The notes beneath the pieces were generated by a model. The model did not search any database, was not told the origin of the DNA, and saw nothing but the letters and a program-made list of their open reading frames with translations. 64,000 nt of DNA, from NCBI GenBank assembly GCA_041392805.1, contig JAWKLJ010000001.1, positions 4,586,501 to 4,650,500 of the forward strand, given 5' to 3'. Origin of the DNA: Saprospiraceae bacterium (GTDB lineage: Bacteria > Bacteroidota > Bacteroidia > Chitinophagales > Saprospiraceae). The position numbers and the translations under genes were made by a program. Positions 25,268-34,126 of this stretch are shown one piece after another (the stretch's first letter is position 1; each line of letters opens with the position of its first letter).

Positions 25268-26782
25268 CTAGCCTTCTTTTGCTTCGTTAGGATCCGGCTC
25301 GGTTTCATAGGTCCTATAAGAAATAGCGATTAAGCCCAAAAAGGTTAATAGACCATTGAGGGCAAGGTTTAGAAATCCGAATTGGAAACCATAGAGGATT
25401 TTTGCTGAATACTGGTCAATTAAAATCGTGATTAATGGTGCCATAATGCAAATAGGGATGACCCAGCGATCATTAATCTGCAATTTGGTGAGCATGCCAA
25501 AGGCAAATAACCCCAATAAAGGACCATAAGTATATCCCGCGAATTTAAATAACTGCGAGATAACCGCATCATTATTGACCGCATTGAAAACCATAATTAA
25601 AGTAAAAAGGAGGACCGAAAAAGCAATATGAACCCGAAAGCGCTGTTGCTTTTGTTTTTCTTCGGGCAGCTCGCTTTTTTCTACATTTAAAAAATCTACA
25701 CAAAAAGAAGTAGTGAGTGATGTAAGGGCAGAGTCTGCACTAGAATAAGCAGCAGCAATTAAGCCCAATATAAATACTATTCCGATCGCAGGAGAGAGGT
25801 GTAACAAGGCAATTTGGGGGAAAAGTAAATCCGTTTTTTCAGGAATTTCAATGCCAACATTGGCCGCGTAGATATAGAGTAAGGCCCCTAGCATCAAAAA
25901 AGTAAGATTGGCAAATACCAGAATGAAACTAAACGTAAACATGTTTTTTTGTGCATCTCTGATATTGGGACAACTTAGGTTTTTTTGCATCATATCCTGG
26001 TCCAAACCCGTCATGACAATGGTAATGAGTGCGCCACTGATAAACTGCTTGAAAAAATTATTGGGATCACTCCATCCACCCTCAAAAAAGAACAGTTGCC
26101 CATAATCGCTATTGCTTACCATCGTAATTAAACCACTAAAATTAGTTTCCAGGGCATGACCAATAGCAAAAATGGTTAGGATTACAGCCACGAGCATACA
26201 AATGGTTTGTAGCGTATCCGTCCAGATAATTGTATTAATTCCCCCTCTAAAGGTATACACCCAGATCAAGGCAATTGTCGTAAATACGGTGAGGCTAAAG
26301 GGTACGCCAAATGGCGCCAATACAAATTGTTGCAAGACAATGGCGACTAAATACAGTCTAAAAGAAGCCCCAATGGTTCGAGACAACAAGAAATAAAAAG
26401 CCCCCGTTTTATAGGCATAAAAGCCAAATCGTTGTTCGAGGTAAGAATAAATAGAGGTGAGCCCCAGGCGATAATAAAGCGGCATGAGCACCAGCGCAAT
26501 AAATACATAGCCCATAAAATAGCCGAAGACCATTTGCATATAGGAAAAAGCCTGATTGGCGCCTCCAGCTCCTACTACACCAGGAATGGAAATAAAGGTT
26601 ACCCCAGATAGAGAAGCCCCTACCATGCCTATGGCGACTAATACCCAATTCGACTTGCGGCCTGCTAGAAAAAAATTAGCATTTCCAGCGTCTTTTCCAG
26701 TTATAAAAGAAATAACTATCAGTACTAAAAAGTAGCTGATAATGATGCCTATGATTAAAACTGGTGTTAGTTGTTGTATCAT
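25268..26782 (-). CDS. Sodium:solute symporter (SSS family)
   Basis: I take the ATG at 26782 (MIQQLTPVLIIGII); the frame has a GTG two codons earlier. The product has ~504 residues, about thirteen membrane helices and family motifs: FLAGRKSNWVLVAIGMVGASLSGVTFISIPG in the first helices, RTIGASFRLYLVA, IIWTDTLQ and SSADSALTSLTTSF in the helix that holds the sodium site. The substrate is not evident; similar Bacteroidota proteins are annotated only as sodium:solute symporters. It lies between lspA and fabH on the same strand with its own -7 element. Confidence 0.92.
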   Translation of the reverse strand: MIQQLTPVLIIGIIISYFLVLIVISFITGKDAGNANFFLAGRKSNWVLVAIGMVGASLSGVTFISIPGVVGAGGANQAFSYMQMVFGYFMGYVFIALVLMPLYYRLGLTSIYSYLEQRFGFYAYKTGAFYFLLSRTIGASFRLYLVAIVLQQFVLAPFGVPFSLTVFTTIALIWVYTFRGGINTIIWTDTLQTICMLVAVILTIFAIGHALETNFSGLITMVSNSDYGQLFFFEGGWSDPNNFFKQFISGALITIVMTGLDQDMMQKNLSCPNIRDAQKNMFTFSFILVFANLTFLMLGALLYIYAANVGIEIPEKTDLLFPQIALLHLSPAIGIVFILGLIAAAYSSADSALTSLTTSFCVDFLNVEKSELPEEKQKQQRFRVHIAFSVLLFTLIMVFNAVNNDAVISQLFKFAGYTYGPLLGLFAFGMLTKLQINDRWVIPICIMAPLITILIDQYSAKILYGFQFGFLNLALNGLLTFLGLIAISYRTYETEPDPNEAKEG

Positions 26783-26845
26783 AATCACTTATGCACGTGG
26801 CAGCTATCCACCATTTCTTGGTAGGATATTTTGATTTTGGCAGGG

Positions 26846-26853
26846 CAAATATA
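26846..26853 (-). promoter_or_regulatory. -7 promoter element for the SSS symporter
   Basis: The minus strand reads TATATTTG (full match to TAnnTTTG), giving a predicted leader of about 55-60 bases to the ATG at 26782. No TTG is found at the ideal -33 distance. Confidence 0.45.
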
Positions 26854-26920
26854 GTAAAATATCGAAAAGCCTGTTCAGTTGGTTTACATTAGGTGTTATT
26901 TTACCCAAATTCCTACGCTT

Positions 26921-27403
26921 TTATCGTTTAAAAATAAACGGAAGCAAAATAAATAAACCTATCATAATAGAGACATCCGCAAAATTAAAGATTCCCGTTC
27001 GCAAGGTACCTATACCCATATTCATAAAATCAACAACCTTACCATACAACAGTCGATCGTAAATATTGCTGATGCCACCTCCAATGATAAAACTAAAAGC
27101 TATAATTTGCCAATGATTTAGTTGTTGGGAAAAAAAAGTATAAAACAGCAAGCCCGTTAGCATGATTACGGGAAGAAAATGCAGCAGCCAGGTTTGAAAC
27201 TCCTTTGACCAATTGGCGCCCCAACTTAAAAAGGCACCTTCGTTTTCGACATAGGAAAGACGGAAAATCTCGCCAAAAAAGGTATGCTCTCTTCCCTTGC
27301 CTAATTCCTCTGTGGCTACTTGTTTAGTCACCTGATCACAACCAATATTGATGATAATAATGGCTAATACAATCAAAATGCGAGTTGTCAACTTATTAAA
27401 CAT
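26921..27403 (-). CDS. lspA: Lipoprotein signal peptidase (signal peptidase II)
   Basis: I take the ATG at 27403 (MFNKLTTRILIVLAIIIINIGCDQ), giving 160 residues. The frame extends to 27460, but that start overlaps the promoter element at 27458-27465 and lies upstream of the predicted transcript start. Four membrane helices and the catalytic aspartate motifs GGGISNIYDRLLYGKVVDFMN and FNFADVSI are visible. The enzyme cleaves signal peptides of diacylglyceryl-modified prolipoproteins; this window alone encodes several candidates (e.g. the genes at 1990, 3997, 8818, 31150 and 49421). Confidence 0.95.
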   Translation of the reverse strand: MFNKLTTRILIVLAIIIINIGCDQVTKQVATEELGKGREHTFFGEIFRLSYVENEGAFLSWGANWSKEFQTWLLHFLPVIMLTGLLFYTFFSQQLNHWQIIAFSFIIGGGISNIYDRLLYGKVVDFMNMGIGTLRTGIFNFADVSIMIGLFILLPFIFKR

Positions 27404-27457
27404 AGCTTTATAGGTATAAATGAATTCCTTATCTTGATCGCTAATTGTTCTTTTAGC

Positions 27458-27487
27458 CAAATATACAGGATGAAGAGGGCATTACAA
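27458..27487 (-). promoter_or_regulatory. Complete Bacteroidota promoter for lspA
   Basis: On the minus strand TTG (27487-27485) is followed after exactly 19 bases by TATATTTG (27465-27458). This is the consensus architecture of the Bacteroidota primary sigma factor. The predicted transcript start (~27452) decides the lspA start codon in favour of 27403. Confidence 0.75.
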
Positions 27488-27559
27488 ATTATTTGTGTTA
27501 AAGTACGATGGAGAAAGGAACTTTATTTGTAAAAACAAATACCACTAACCATACGCTAT

Positions 27560-29218
27560 ATGAACCGAGTTATTTATTACTTATTATTTGGTCTTAGTTT
27601 TTGTTGCCTGGCCCTACCTTTGCAGGCGGCTGCAGGCGAACTTGTCGTCCGTACAGCCACTGCTGATGACTTTTCCAGAGTAGGAAAATCTGTTCAACTT
27701 CTTTCTCCTACAGGGGGCGGTGGTAAATTTTTTATGGATAAGACGGAGGGTTTCATTATTGATCTCCCGCCTGCTGTGCTTCCTACTGAGGCAGTGGTCA
27801 TTGATGTCAAAGCCGGAGGAGACTCCATCCGTTTGAATGTCTTAAAGCCTTTCTACATCGCCAATCTGGCGATAGGGGAGCCAGAAATTAAAATGCAGCT
27901 GAGGGATGCCCAAGGAAAGGCCTTACCTTTTTTGCCTGGCGCTAAAAGCACCATCGGTTTAAATACCATCTCCCGAACGCCTTTATTTAAAAATGATGCG
28001 GTGGTTTTGGGCATTTTAATTCTACTATTGGGCTTGGTCTTTTGGACGGAAACCTTGTCTGCTTTTAAAGGATTTTATCGCTATGTGCCGGCATTACTCT
28101 TGTGCTATTTTCTGCCCTCAATACTCAATTCATTGGGCGTTATTTCTGGCGCTTATTCCGACTTGTATTTTATGACCTCTCGCTATCTATTACCAGCTAG
28201 TTTGATCTTATTGACGATCAGCATTGACTTTAAAGGTATTATTAGCCTGGGGCCAAAATCTATCATTATGTTTTTGGCAGCAACGCTGGGCATCATATTA
28301 GGAGGGCCGGTAGCCCTTTTCCTGACCTCTTTTTTTGCGCCTGATATGCTCGGGGTCAGCGCTGATCAACTTTGGCGCGGCTTGTCGACCATCGCCGGTA
28401 GCTGGATTGGCGGTGGCGCCAATCAAACCGCCATGAAAGAGATTTTTAAGGTGGACGACAACCTGTTCGCCTCCATGATCGTCGTGGATGTGGTGGTGGC
28501 CAATATTTGGATGGGCTTTTTGTTATACGGCGCAAGTATTTCAAAGAAAATGGATAAATGGTTAAAAGCAGATAGCTCTGCTATTGACGATTTGCAGCAG
28601 CGCGTGGAGGCCTACCAGGCCAGTGTAGCCAAAATCCCTTCTACGACGGATTTATTCATGATGCTGGGGGTGGCTTTTGGTGGGGTGGCCTTGTCGCATT
28701 GGGGAGCCGATGTGATTAGCCCCTGGATGAAAAAGCATGCAGAATTCCTTCAAGCGTATGGTTTGGATTCTTTAATTTCTGGATTCTTTTGGTTGATCGT
28801 TATAGCCACCACTTTAGGCTTGTTATTGTCTTTTACCAAAGCGCGTAGTTTAGAAGGGGTAGGGGCTTCCAAATGGGGTAGCGTTTTTATCTATGTGTTG
28901 GTTGCCTCTATTGGTATGAAAATGGACCTTGGTGAAATTTACAAAAACCTTGGATTATTTGCCATTGGCATTATCTGGATGCTTGTTCATATAAGTATAT
29001 TACTACTGACCGCCAAAATTATCCGTGCACCCTTTTTCTTTGTAGCGGTAGGCAGCCAGGCCAATGTAGGGGGAGCTGCCTCCGCGCCGGTAGTCGCCTC
29101 TGCTTTCAGTCCGGCGCTGGCGCCCGTGGGCGCTTTGATGGCTGTTCTGGGGTACGCCTTAGGCACTTATGGGGCCTTGATTTGCGCTTTGTTGATGCGC
29201 AGCGTGGCCGGAGGGTAA
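27560..29218 (+). CDS. DUF819 family membrane protein with an N-terminal periplasmic domain
   Basis: The protein has 552 residues. A signal peptide (1-24, ending LQAAAG) leads to an extracytoplasmic beta-type domain (~25-145; AVVIDVKAGGDSIRLNV). A DUF819 core with about eleven membrane helices (~148-550) follows, including the family stretch IAGSWIGGGANQTAMKEIF and, near the end, VGSQANVGGAASAPVVASAF. DUF819 proteins (YjcL-like) are presumed transporters of unknown substrate and normally lack such a front domain, so this is a fusion. It is transcribed divergently from lspA. Confidence 0.88.
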   Translation: MNRVIYYLLFGLSFCCLALPLQAAAGELVVRTATADDFSRVGKSVQLLSPTGGGGKFFMDKTEGFIIDLPPAVLPTEAVVIDVKAGGDSIRLNVLKPFYIANLAIGEPEIKMQLRDAQGKALPFLPGAKSTIGLNTISRTPLFKNDAVVLGILILLLGLVFWTETLSAFKGFYRYVPALLLCYFLPSILNSLGVISGAYSDLYFMTSRYLLPASLILLTISIDFKGIISLGPKSIIMFLAATLGIILGGPVALFLTSFFAPDMLGVSADQLWRGLSTIAGSWIGGGANQTAMKEIFKVDDNLFASMIVVDVVVANIWMGFLLYGASISKKMDKWLKADSSAIDDLQQRVEAYQASVAKIPSTTDLFMMLGVAFGGVALSHWGADVISPWMKKHAEFLQAYGLDSLISGFFWLIVIATTLGLLLSFTKARSLEGVGASKWGSVFIYVLVASIGMKMDLGEIYKNLGLFAIGIIWMLVHISILLLTAKIIRAPFFFVAVGSQANVGGAASAPVVASAFSPALAPVGALMAVLGYALGTYGALICALLMRSVAGG

Positions 29219-29329
29219 GAAAGTCACGGAGGAAATGGCGAGGGGGAAAGTCTGGAAGTAGGAAAACTGCCAATTTCCTAGTTACAGCTACCATTTACTC
29301 AAAATCAGTTACCATGTAATCGGCTTGGA

Positions 29330-29360
29330 TTGACTTGGGCCTTATTCGCCCTTACTTTTG
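29330..29360 (+). promoter_or_regulatory. Promoter for the small secreted protein at 29418
   Basis: TTG at 29330-29332 and TACTTTTG at 29353-29360 are 20 bases apart and match the Bacteroidota -33/-7 consensus. The predicted leader is about 50 bases to the ATG at 29418. Confidence 0.65.
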
Positions 29361-29417
29361 GTTTGTATTTCACAAAACACCAAATGAATGTATTTATTAC
29401 AAACCAAAATCTTCCAA

Positions 29418-29783
29418 ATGAAAACGACTAAATTCTTTTTAACCACAGGTTTGACGGCGATTATACTTTTAAGTACGAGTTTACAAAGCAGTTTTGCAAC
29501 CAATTTTGACCCCCATTCCGTTGAGATTCCTGCCTTTTTTATTCGGCACCATATTGCTCCTAAAAAGGTAAATATATATATGCCGAATTTACAAAAACGT
29601 CGAACCAAAATATGGATCGAGGATACCAAAGGGAAAGTTGTTTTCAAAACGACGGTCACCAAATGCAATGCTTACGGGAAAACCTTCAACATGGAGTCCC
29701 TTGAGGATGGTATTTATCGAATTATTCTCGAGCAGGGCAAAGGTCAACAAATTGTGGAGCCATTTCGTATTGGAGCCGACTAA
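29418..29783 (+). CDS. Small secreted protein, sorting-domain-like fold
   Basis: Start at 29418 (MKTTKFFLTTGLTAIILLSTS) gives 121 residues with a signal peptide ending near SSFA. The frame has an ATG 30 bases upstream (29388) that would spoil the signal. The mature part has a beta pattern reminiscent of T9SS-type or DUF3244-like domains (KVNIYMPNLQKRRTKIWIEDTKGKVVFKT, then FNMESLEDGIYRIIL). It is a single domain with no cargo domain in front, so it is probably a small periplasmic or surface protein. A promoter precedes it and a strong terminator follows. Confidence 0.75.
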   Translation: MKTTKFFLTTGLTAIILLSTSLQSSFATNFDPHSVEIPAFFIRHHIAPKKVNIYMPNLQKRRTKIWIEDTKGKVVFKTTVTKCNAYGKTFNMESLEDGIYRIILEQGKGQQIVEPFRIGAD

Positions 29784-29832
29784 ATACTTGTGGACAGAAC
29801 AGAAAAATAAATTAATCATTAGGCGTAAGGAT

Positions 29833-29870
29833 GGACTAATAACTCGTTGAGTATTAGTCCTTTTTTTATT
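29833..29870 (+). terminator. Rho-independent terminator
   Basis: GGACTAATA and TATTAGTCC form a stem extended through CTC/GAG with one bulge, followed directly by TTTTTTT. It ends the transcript of the 29418 gene, ten bases before a MITE-like element. Confidence 0.9.
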
Positions 29871-29879
29871 GACCCGGTC

Positions 29880-30066
29880 AGAGCATGTTTGGAGGTCACC
29901 CTTTGGGCTAAAAACCATCTCTTTTTCGCTGATACTTCGTTGCTTTTTTCGTCCGTACCTAAGGGTATGCACTTCAAAAAGCGCTGTTGATACACTGTAT
30001 CAAGCCATCCCAGTCATCAAAAAATTGACGCTTTTTATCTCCAAAAGCGACCTCCAAACATGCTCT
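29880..30066. mobile_element. MITE-like element, copy 1 (187 bp)
   Basis: It is bounded by the 18-bp terminal inverted repeat AGAGCATGTTTGGAGGTC and its complement. The interior shares TTTTTCGCTGATACTTCGTT, CGTCCGTACC and GGGTATG with the copies at 30833-31052 (opposite orientation) and 50439-50602 (same orientation). The centre (about 29975-30025) differs from the other copies. It codes for no transposase; small frames across it are not credible genes. Confidence 0.85.
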
Positions 30067-30207
30067 CAATTTAAAATTTTGTTAATCATTTCTTTATATA
30101 AACACTTTCAAATCAGCTAAGTGTTATACTAATAGTTGTTGTTTCACAAAGCCGATAACACCTTTCCCTTATTCAAGCAACCTTACTTCCTAACCAAAAT
30201 CAATGCA

Positions 30208-30768
30208 ATGAAAAAGCTAATCGCCAGCCTTTGGGGGCTGTTGGTCATCATAAGTTTGACTGCCCAAACTACCACAGACGTAAAAACATTAAATCGTACC
30301 GAAAAGAAAGAAATACAGGCACAGGAAAGAGCCGCTCGAAAGGAAAGGATGTTACAGATGATTAATGATCGCAGGTTTGTCATAGAAGCATATTCGCTGG
30401 AAGACCGATATGGGCAGCTTATTCAAGTAACGCCAACAACTAATTTTGTGGCGGTAGATAGCCTTCAAGCTACGATCCAATTGGCGCTCCCCAATCGAAT
30501 TGGCGGACAAAACGGTTTAGGTGGGATAACCGAAGATGGGTATCTCCACAGCCTCAAGTTCGCTGAAAAGGCACCCAAACACGGCATTTCTTTTGAGATG
30601 GAAATCACGGGTCCAGCTTTTGGCTCTTCTCATGTATTTGTAGACCTTAATGATGACGGTTTGGCAACCGTGCGCTTTTCAGGTGCCTTTGGAGCCCGTT
30701 TTCAGATGAGAGGTGGTTTCAAATCTCTGGATAATTCCATGGTATTCAAGGGGATGGCGAGGTATTAA
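30208..30768 (+). CDS. DUF4251 domain secreted protein
   Basis: Start at 30208 (MKKLIASLWGLLVIISLTAQ) gives 186 residues with a clear signal peptide. The open frame extends 24 codons further upstream without a signal. A charged helix (KTLNRTEKKEIQAQERAARKERMLQMIN) precedes the DUF4251 domain (~53-186): RFVIEAY, NFVAVDSLQATIQLALPNR, FEMEITGPAFGSSHVFVDLNDDGLATVRFSG. This is a Bacteroidota family of unknown function; the fold is thought to be beta-barrel or lipocalin-like, probably periplasmic. MITE copies flank the gene on both sides. Confidence 0.85.
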   Translation: MKKLIASLWGLLVIISLTAQTTTDVKTLNRTEKKEIQAQERAARKERMLQMINDRRFVIEAYSLEDRYGQLIQVTPTTNFVAVDSLQATIQLALPNRIGGQNGLGGITEDGYLHSLKFAEKAPKHGISFEMEITGPAFGSSHVFVDLNDDGLATVRFSGAFGARFQMRGGFKSLDNSMVFKGMARY

Positions 30769-30832
30769 GAAGTTAAAAGATGAGTCATCCCGGATTTTTT
30801 AGGGGACGTGGAGGTATTGGAGGAGTGGAGTT

Positions 30833-31052
30833 AGAGCATGTTTGGAGGTCGCTTTTGGAGGCAAAAAGTGTCAATTTTTCGCTGAGACTAGGCGCTTTTT
30901 TGAAGTTCATACCCTTCGGTACGGACGAAAAAAGTAACGAAGTATCAGCGAAAAAGGGATATTTTTAGGCCCCAATCGACTTTAGGAGATTCATGAACAC
31001 CATAAACCAAACATAAAGGCCGTGAATAAAGGGTGACCTCCAAACATGCTCT
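30833..31052. mobile_element. MITE-like element, copy 2 (220 bp, inverted)
   Basis: It has the same 18-bp terminal repeats as copy 1. Read as its reverse complement it is nearly identical to copy 3 (50439-50602), except for an extra 56-bp block at about 30973-31028. Copies 1 and 2 together flank the DUF4251 gene in opposite orientation. Confidence 0.88.
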
Positions 31053-31149
31053 TAATGGAGAAAAAGCAAACTTGTGTCCTCCAAAACCTCCATTATCTCC
31101 ACGTCCAAATAACTGCTTTAGTTACCGCAGAATAATTCCTCCTCGCTTC

Positions 31150-32322
31150 TTACCTCACCGAAAGGCGCCACATCGTACTGGTTTTATACCTATCCCCGGC
31201 ATTCAAGGTCGTGCTAGGGAAGCTAGGCTGATTTGGCGAATCGGGGAAGTGTTGGGTTTCGAGGCAGAGACCACTTCGGTATTCATAGGTGCGGCCTTTC
31301 CCTTTCTGGGAGCCATTAAGGAAATTGCCAGAATAGAATTGCACACCAGGTTCTTCTGAAAAGACCTCGACAATTCGACCGGTTGTGGACTCTGTAATAT
31401 AAGCAATCAACTCCATTCCTGTCGTCTCTTTGTTAATTACAAAATTGTGGTCATATCCGCCACCGATTTTCAATTGCTCATTAGGACTATCTATGCGGGC
31501 GCCGACACTTATGGCCGTCCGAAAATCAAAAGGCGTATTCTCGACGGGCATGAGTACACCTGTGGGGATGAGCCCGGCATCGACAGGGGTAATATGATCC
31601 GCTTTGATCATCAATTGATGGTCCAGAATATCGCCTTCTCCTTTTAAATTGAAATAAGTATGATTGGTTAAATTGCAAACGGTGGTTTTATCAGAAGTAG
31701 CGGAATAATTTAAGTATAACTCATTTTGGTTATTCAGCAAATAAGTTGTCTCAACGGTCATTTTACCAGGATATCCCTCTTCCATATCGGCACTCACATA
31801 GGTCAATTTAACCCCTATAGCGTCATCGGTTTTGAGTTCTTCGGCTGACCAAAGTTGTCGACCAAAACCCTTCGGCCCACCATGCAGGTGGTTTTCACCG
31901 TTATTGGTAGCCAAGGTGAACGTTTCGCCATTTAAGGAAAATTTGCCTTTGGCAATCCGATTGCCATAGCGACCAATGGTCGCACCAAAATGAGGATGGG
32001 GGCCAAGGTAGCCAGCCAGGCTATCAAAACCCAATACAATATCTCCCATCTGACCTGCCTTGTCGGGCATTTTCAAGGAAACAAGGATCGCACCATAGTT
32101 GGTGACTCGGGCTTCAATCCCATTTTTATTCGTAAAAGTATAAATATCTGCTGGGCCATCTGGTGTGTCACCAAATGATGCTTTGGAGATAGCAAGTCCT
32201 TCGGTTGGGGAAGGGGTGGCAGCGGCAGCATCTTGGGTATCCTTGGAGCCCGTGTCGCAGGCACTCCACAGGAACAAATTTAAGGTGAACAGGTAAAAGG
32301 TGGTTTTTTTAATGTTAAGCAT
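31150..32322 (-). CDS. galM: Aldose 1-epimerase (mutarotase), secreted lipoprotein
   Basis: The protein has 390 residues. It begins with a lipoprotein signal (LFLWSACDTG), so the enzyme acts outside the cytoplasm. Mutarotase motifs are clear: HFGATIGRYGNRIAKGKF, ENHLHGGPKGFG, LTNHTYFNL with the catalytic His, GGGYDHNFV, and EEPGVQFYSGNFL with the catalytic Glu. It interconverts alpha and beta anomers of aldoses. As the last gene of the arabinose operon (73 bases after araA) it probably supplies the anomer preferred by the symporter or kinase; this is inference from position. Confidence 0.93.
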   Translation of the reverse strand: MLNIKKTTFYLFTLNLFLWSACDTGSKDTQDAAAATPSPTEGLAISKASFGDTPDGPADIYTFTNKNGIEARVTNYGAILVSLKMPDKAGQMGDIVLGFDSLAGYLGPHPHFGATIGRYGNRIAKGKFSLNGETFTLATNNGENHLHGGPKGFGRQLWSAEELKTDDAIGVKLTYVSADMEEGYPGKMTVETTYLLNNQNELYLNYSATSDKTTVCNLTNHTYFNLKGEGDILDHQLMIKADHITPVDAGLIPTGVLMPVENTPFDFRTAISVGARIDSPNEQLKIGGGYDHNFVINKETTGMELIAYITESTTGRIVEVFSEEPGVQFYSGNFLNGSQKGKGRTYEYRSGLCLETQHFPDSPNQPSFPSTTLNAGDRYKTSTMWRLSVR

Positions 32323-32394
32323 GAGTTGGTTGTTTAGTAATGATGTTCATTCTCCGAGCAAGCGCAAAAAAATTGGCGGAGGAACAAAAAATGA

Positions 32395-33903
32395 TTAGAA
32401 GATACCTTTTGCTATATGGTAATATACTTCATTCCAGTGTAATTCCTTTTTAAAAGAATGAATTTTAGTATCCTCATCAATTAAAACATACTCAATACCC
32501 GCCATTTCGGAAAAATCCTCAAGGTATTCAGGCGTTAGGGACTGACTGTAGCAGGTGTGATGGGCCCCTCCCGCCAAAATCCAGGCAGCAGCGGCCGTTT
32601 TTAGATTGGGTTTAGCCTCCCAGAGGACCCGGGCAACCGGAAGCTTGGGCAAGGCCTGCTCGGGTTCGATGGCTTCGACTTTATTGACCAACAAGCGGAA
32701 GCGATTGCCAAGGTCGATCACCGATGCATTAAGGGCTGGGCCGGCTGCCGAATCAAAGACCAGTCGGACTGGATCCGCTTTGCCACCTATCCCCAATGGA
32801 TGGACTTCACAGCTTGGCTTTCCGGCTGCAATAGAAGGACAAATTTCGAGCATATGGGCACCTAAGACCTGCATTCTAGCGGGATTGAAATGGTAGGTAT
32901 AGTCCTCCATAAAAGATTGCCCCCCCTTTAGGCCACTACCCATGACTTTCATTGCCCGCACCAGGGCCGCTGTTTTCCAGTCTCCTTCCGCGCCAAACCC
33001 ATAACCATCAGCCATTAGTCGCTGGGCCGCTATGCCCGGTAGTTGTGCCAGGCCATGTAGGTTTTCAAAGGTATCGGTAAAGGCTTTAAATCCGCCTTCC
33101 TCCAAAAAGGCTCGTATCCCCAGTTCTATCCGTGCCGCCTCGCGCAGCGAAGATCGCATCGCACCATCTGCGGCGAGCGAAGAGGCGATAGCATAGCTAT
33201 CTTCATATTCCTGCACCAAACCAGCAATAGCTGCATCCGATACGGCATTCACTTTAGCCACCACATCTCCTAGCCCATAACCATTGACGGAATAGCCAAA
33301 TTGTATTTGAGCAGCGACTTTATCTCCTTCCGTTACCGCTACTTCTCGCATATTATCGCCAATCCGAGCTACCTTTAGTCGTTGTAAATCGTACCAGCCA
33401 CAGGCCGTACGAGCCCAAACACTGAGTCTTTCTATTACCTCTTTATCCTGCCAATGACCCACCACGACCTTTCTATTGCGACGAAGCCGGGTATTGATGA
33501 AACCAAATTCTCGCCCACCATGCGCCGACTGATTGAGGTTCATAAAATCCATGTCAATGTCAGACCAGGGGATATCCCGACCAAATTGCGTATGAAGGTG
33601 AACCATGGGTTTTTGTAAGAGCTGTAGACCTCTAATCCACATCTTAGCTGGCGAAAAAGTATGCATCCAGGCAATGACTCCTATACAATGACTCGCCGTA
33701 TTGGCCTCCTCACAAAGCTTTGCAATAGCATCAGGAGTGGTTAAAACGGGTTTGAATATAACCTTGACTGGCAGGCCCTCATCCCCATTTAATGCAGTAG
33801 CAATGGTCGTAGAATGAGCAGCTACCACCTTAAGTGTTTCTTCACCATATAGGTGTTGACTCCCAGTAATGAACCAGGCTTCATAGTTTTTTAACTCCGT
33901 CAT
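32395..33903 (-). CDS. araA: L-arabinose isomerase
   Basis: Start set at 33903 (MTELKNYEAWFITGSQHLYG), giving 502 residues, the normal length. The frame continues upstream to 34011 through low-complexity DNA but the family begins here. The active-site residues are visible: Glu in GYGFGAEGDWK, Glu in GGQSFMEDYTYHF, His in CEVHPLGIGG and His in LAGGAHHTCYS. With Mn2+ it converts L-arabinose to L-ribulose. It follows the symporter in the araB-araD-symporter-araA-galM operon; no araC or araR regulator is in the window. Confidence 0.97.
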   Translation of the reverse strand: MTELKNYEAWFITGSQHLYGEETLKVVAAHSTTIATALNGDEGLPVKVIFKPVLTTPDAIAKLCEEANTASHCIGVIAWMHTFSPAKMWIRGLQLLQKPMVHLHTQFGRDIPWSDIDMDFMNLNQSAHGGREFGFINTRLRRNRKVVVGHWQDKEVIERLSVWARTACGWYDLQRLKVARIGDNMREVAVTEGDKVAAQIQFGYSVNGYGLGDVVAKVNAVSDAAIAGLVQEYEDSYAIASSLAADGAMRSSLREAARIELGIRAFLEEGGFKAFTDTFENLHGLAQLPGIAAQRLMADGYGFGAEGDWKTAALVRAMKVMGSGLKGGQSFMEDYTYHFNPARMQVLGAHMLEICPSIAAGKPSCEVHPLGIGGKADPVRLVFDSAAGPALNASVIDLGNRFRLLVNKVEAIEPEQALPKLPVARVLWEAKPNLKTAAAAWILAGGAHHTCYSQSLTPEYLEDFSEMAGIEYVLIDEDTKIHSFKKELHWNEVYYHIAKGIF

Positions 33904-33920
33904 TTGTTTTATAGTTATTT

Positions 33921-34118
33921 GGGAGGGTTGAAGGTTTAAGGTATAAGGTTTGAAGGGGTAGGGTTTAATGTTTAAGGTTGAGGGGTTAGGGGTTGTAACA
34001 AACCGGCTCACTCTCTCGCGTGTTTAATTCCCTAACTTTCCCCCTCCCGACTACCCTAAACCTTCAACTCTCACCCTCTAAACCTTCAACTTTCAACTTT
34101 CAACTTTCACCCCCAACC
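33921..34118. repeat. Strand-asymmetric repeat region between araA and the symporter
   Basis: The left part (33921-33994) is G/T/A-rich with TTTAAGGT and GGGTT repeats. The right part (34030-34118) is C/T/A-rich with CTAAACCTTCAAC twice and three CAACTTT units. The parts are roughly complementary (GTTGAAGGTTT against AAACCTTCAAC), so the spacer could form a long imperfect hairpin inside the ara operon transcript. Confidence 0.65.
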
Positions 34119-34126
34119 CAATCTCT

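Noticed and set aside
29869..30120. Open frame across MITE copy 1 (likewise 30780-30968 and 50474-50665)
   Set aside because: These frames read through palindromic repeat DNA, share sequence only because the repeat is shared, and show no domain, signal or codon pattern of a gene.
33904..34011. N-terminal extension of L-arabinose isomerase
   Set aside because: The codons derive from low-complexity repeat DNA; family members begin at the MTELKNYEAWF region.
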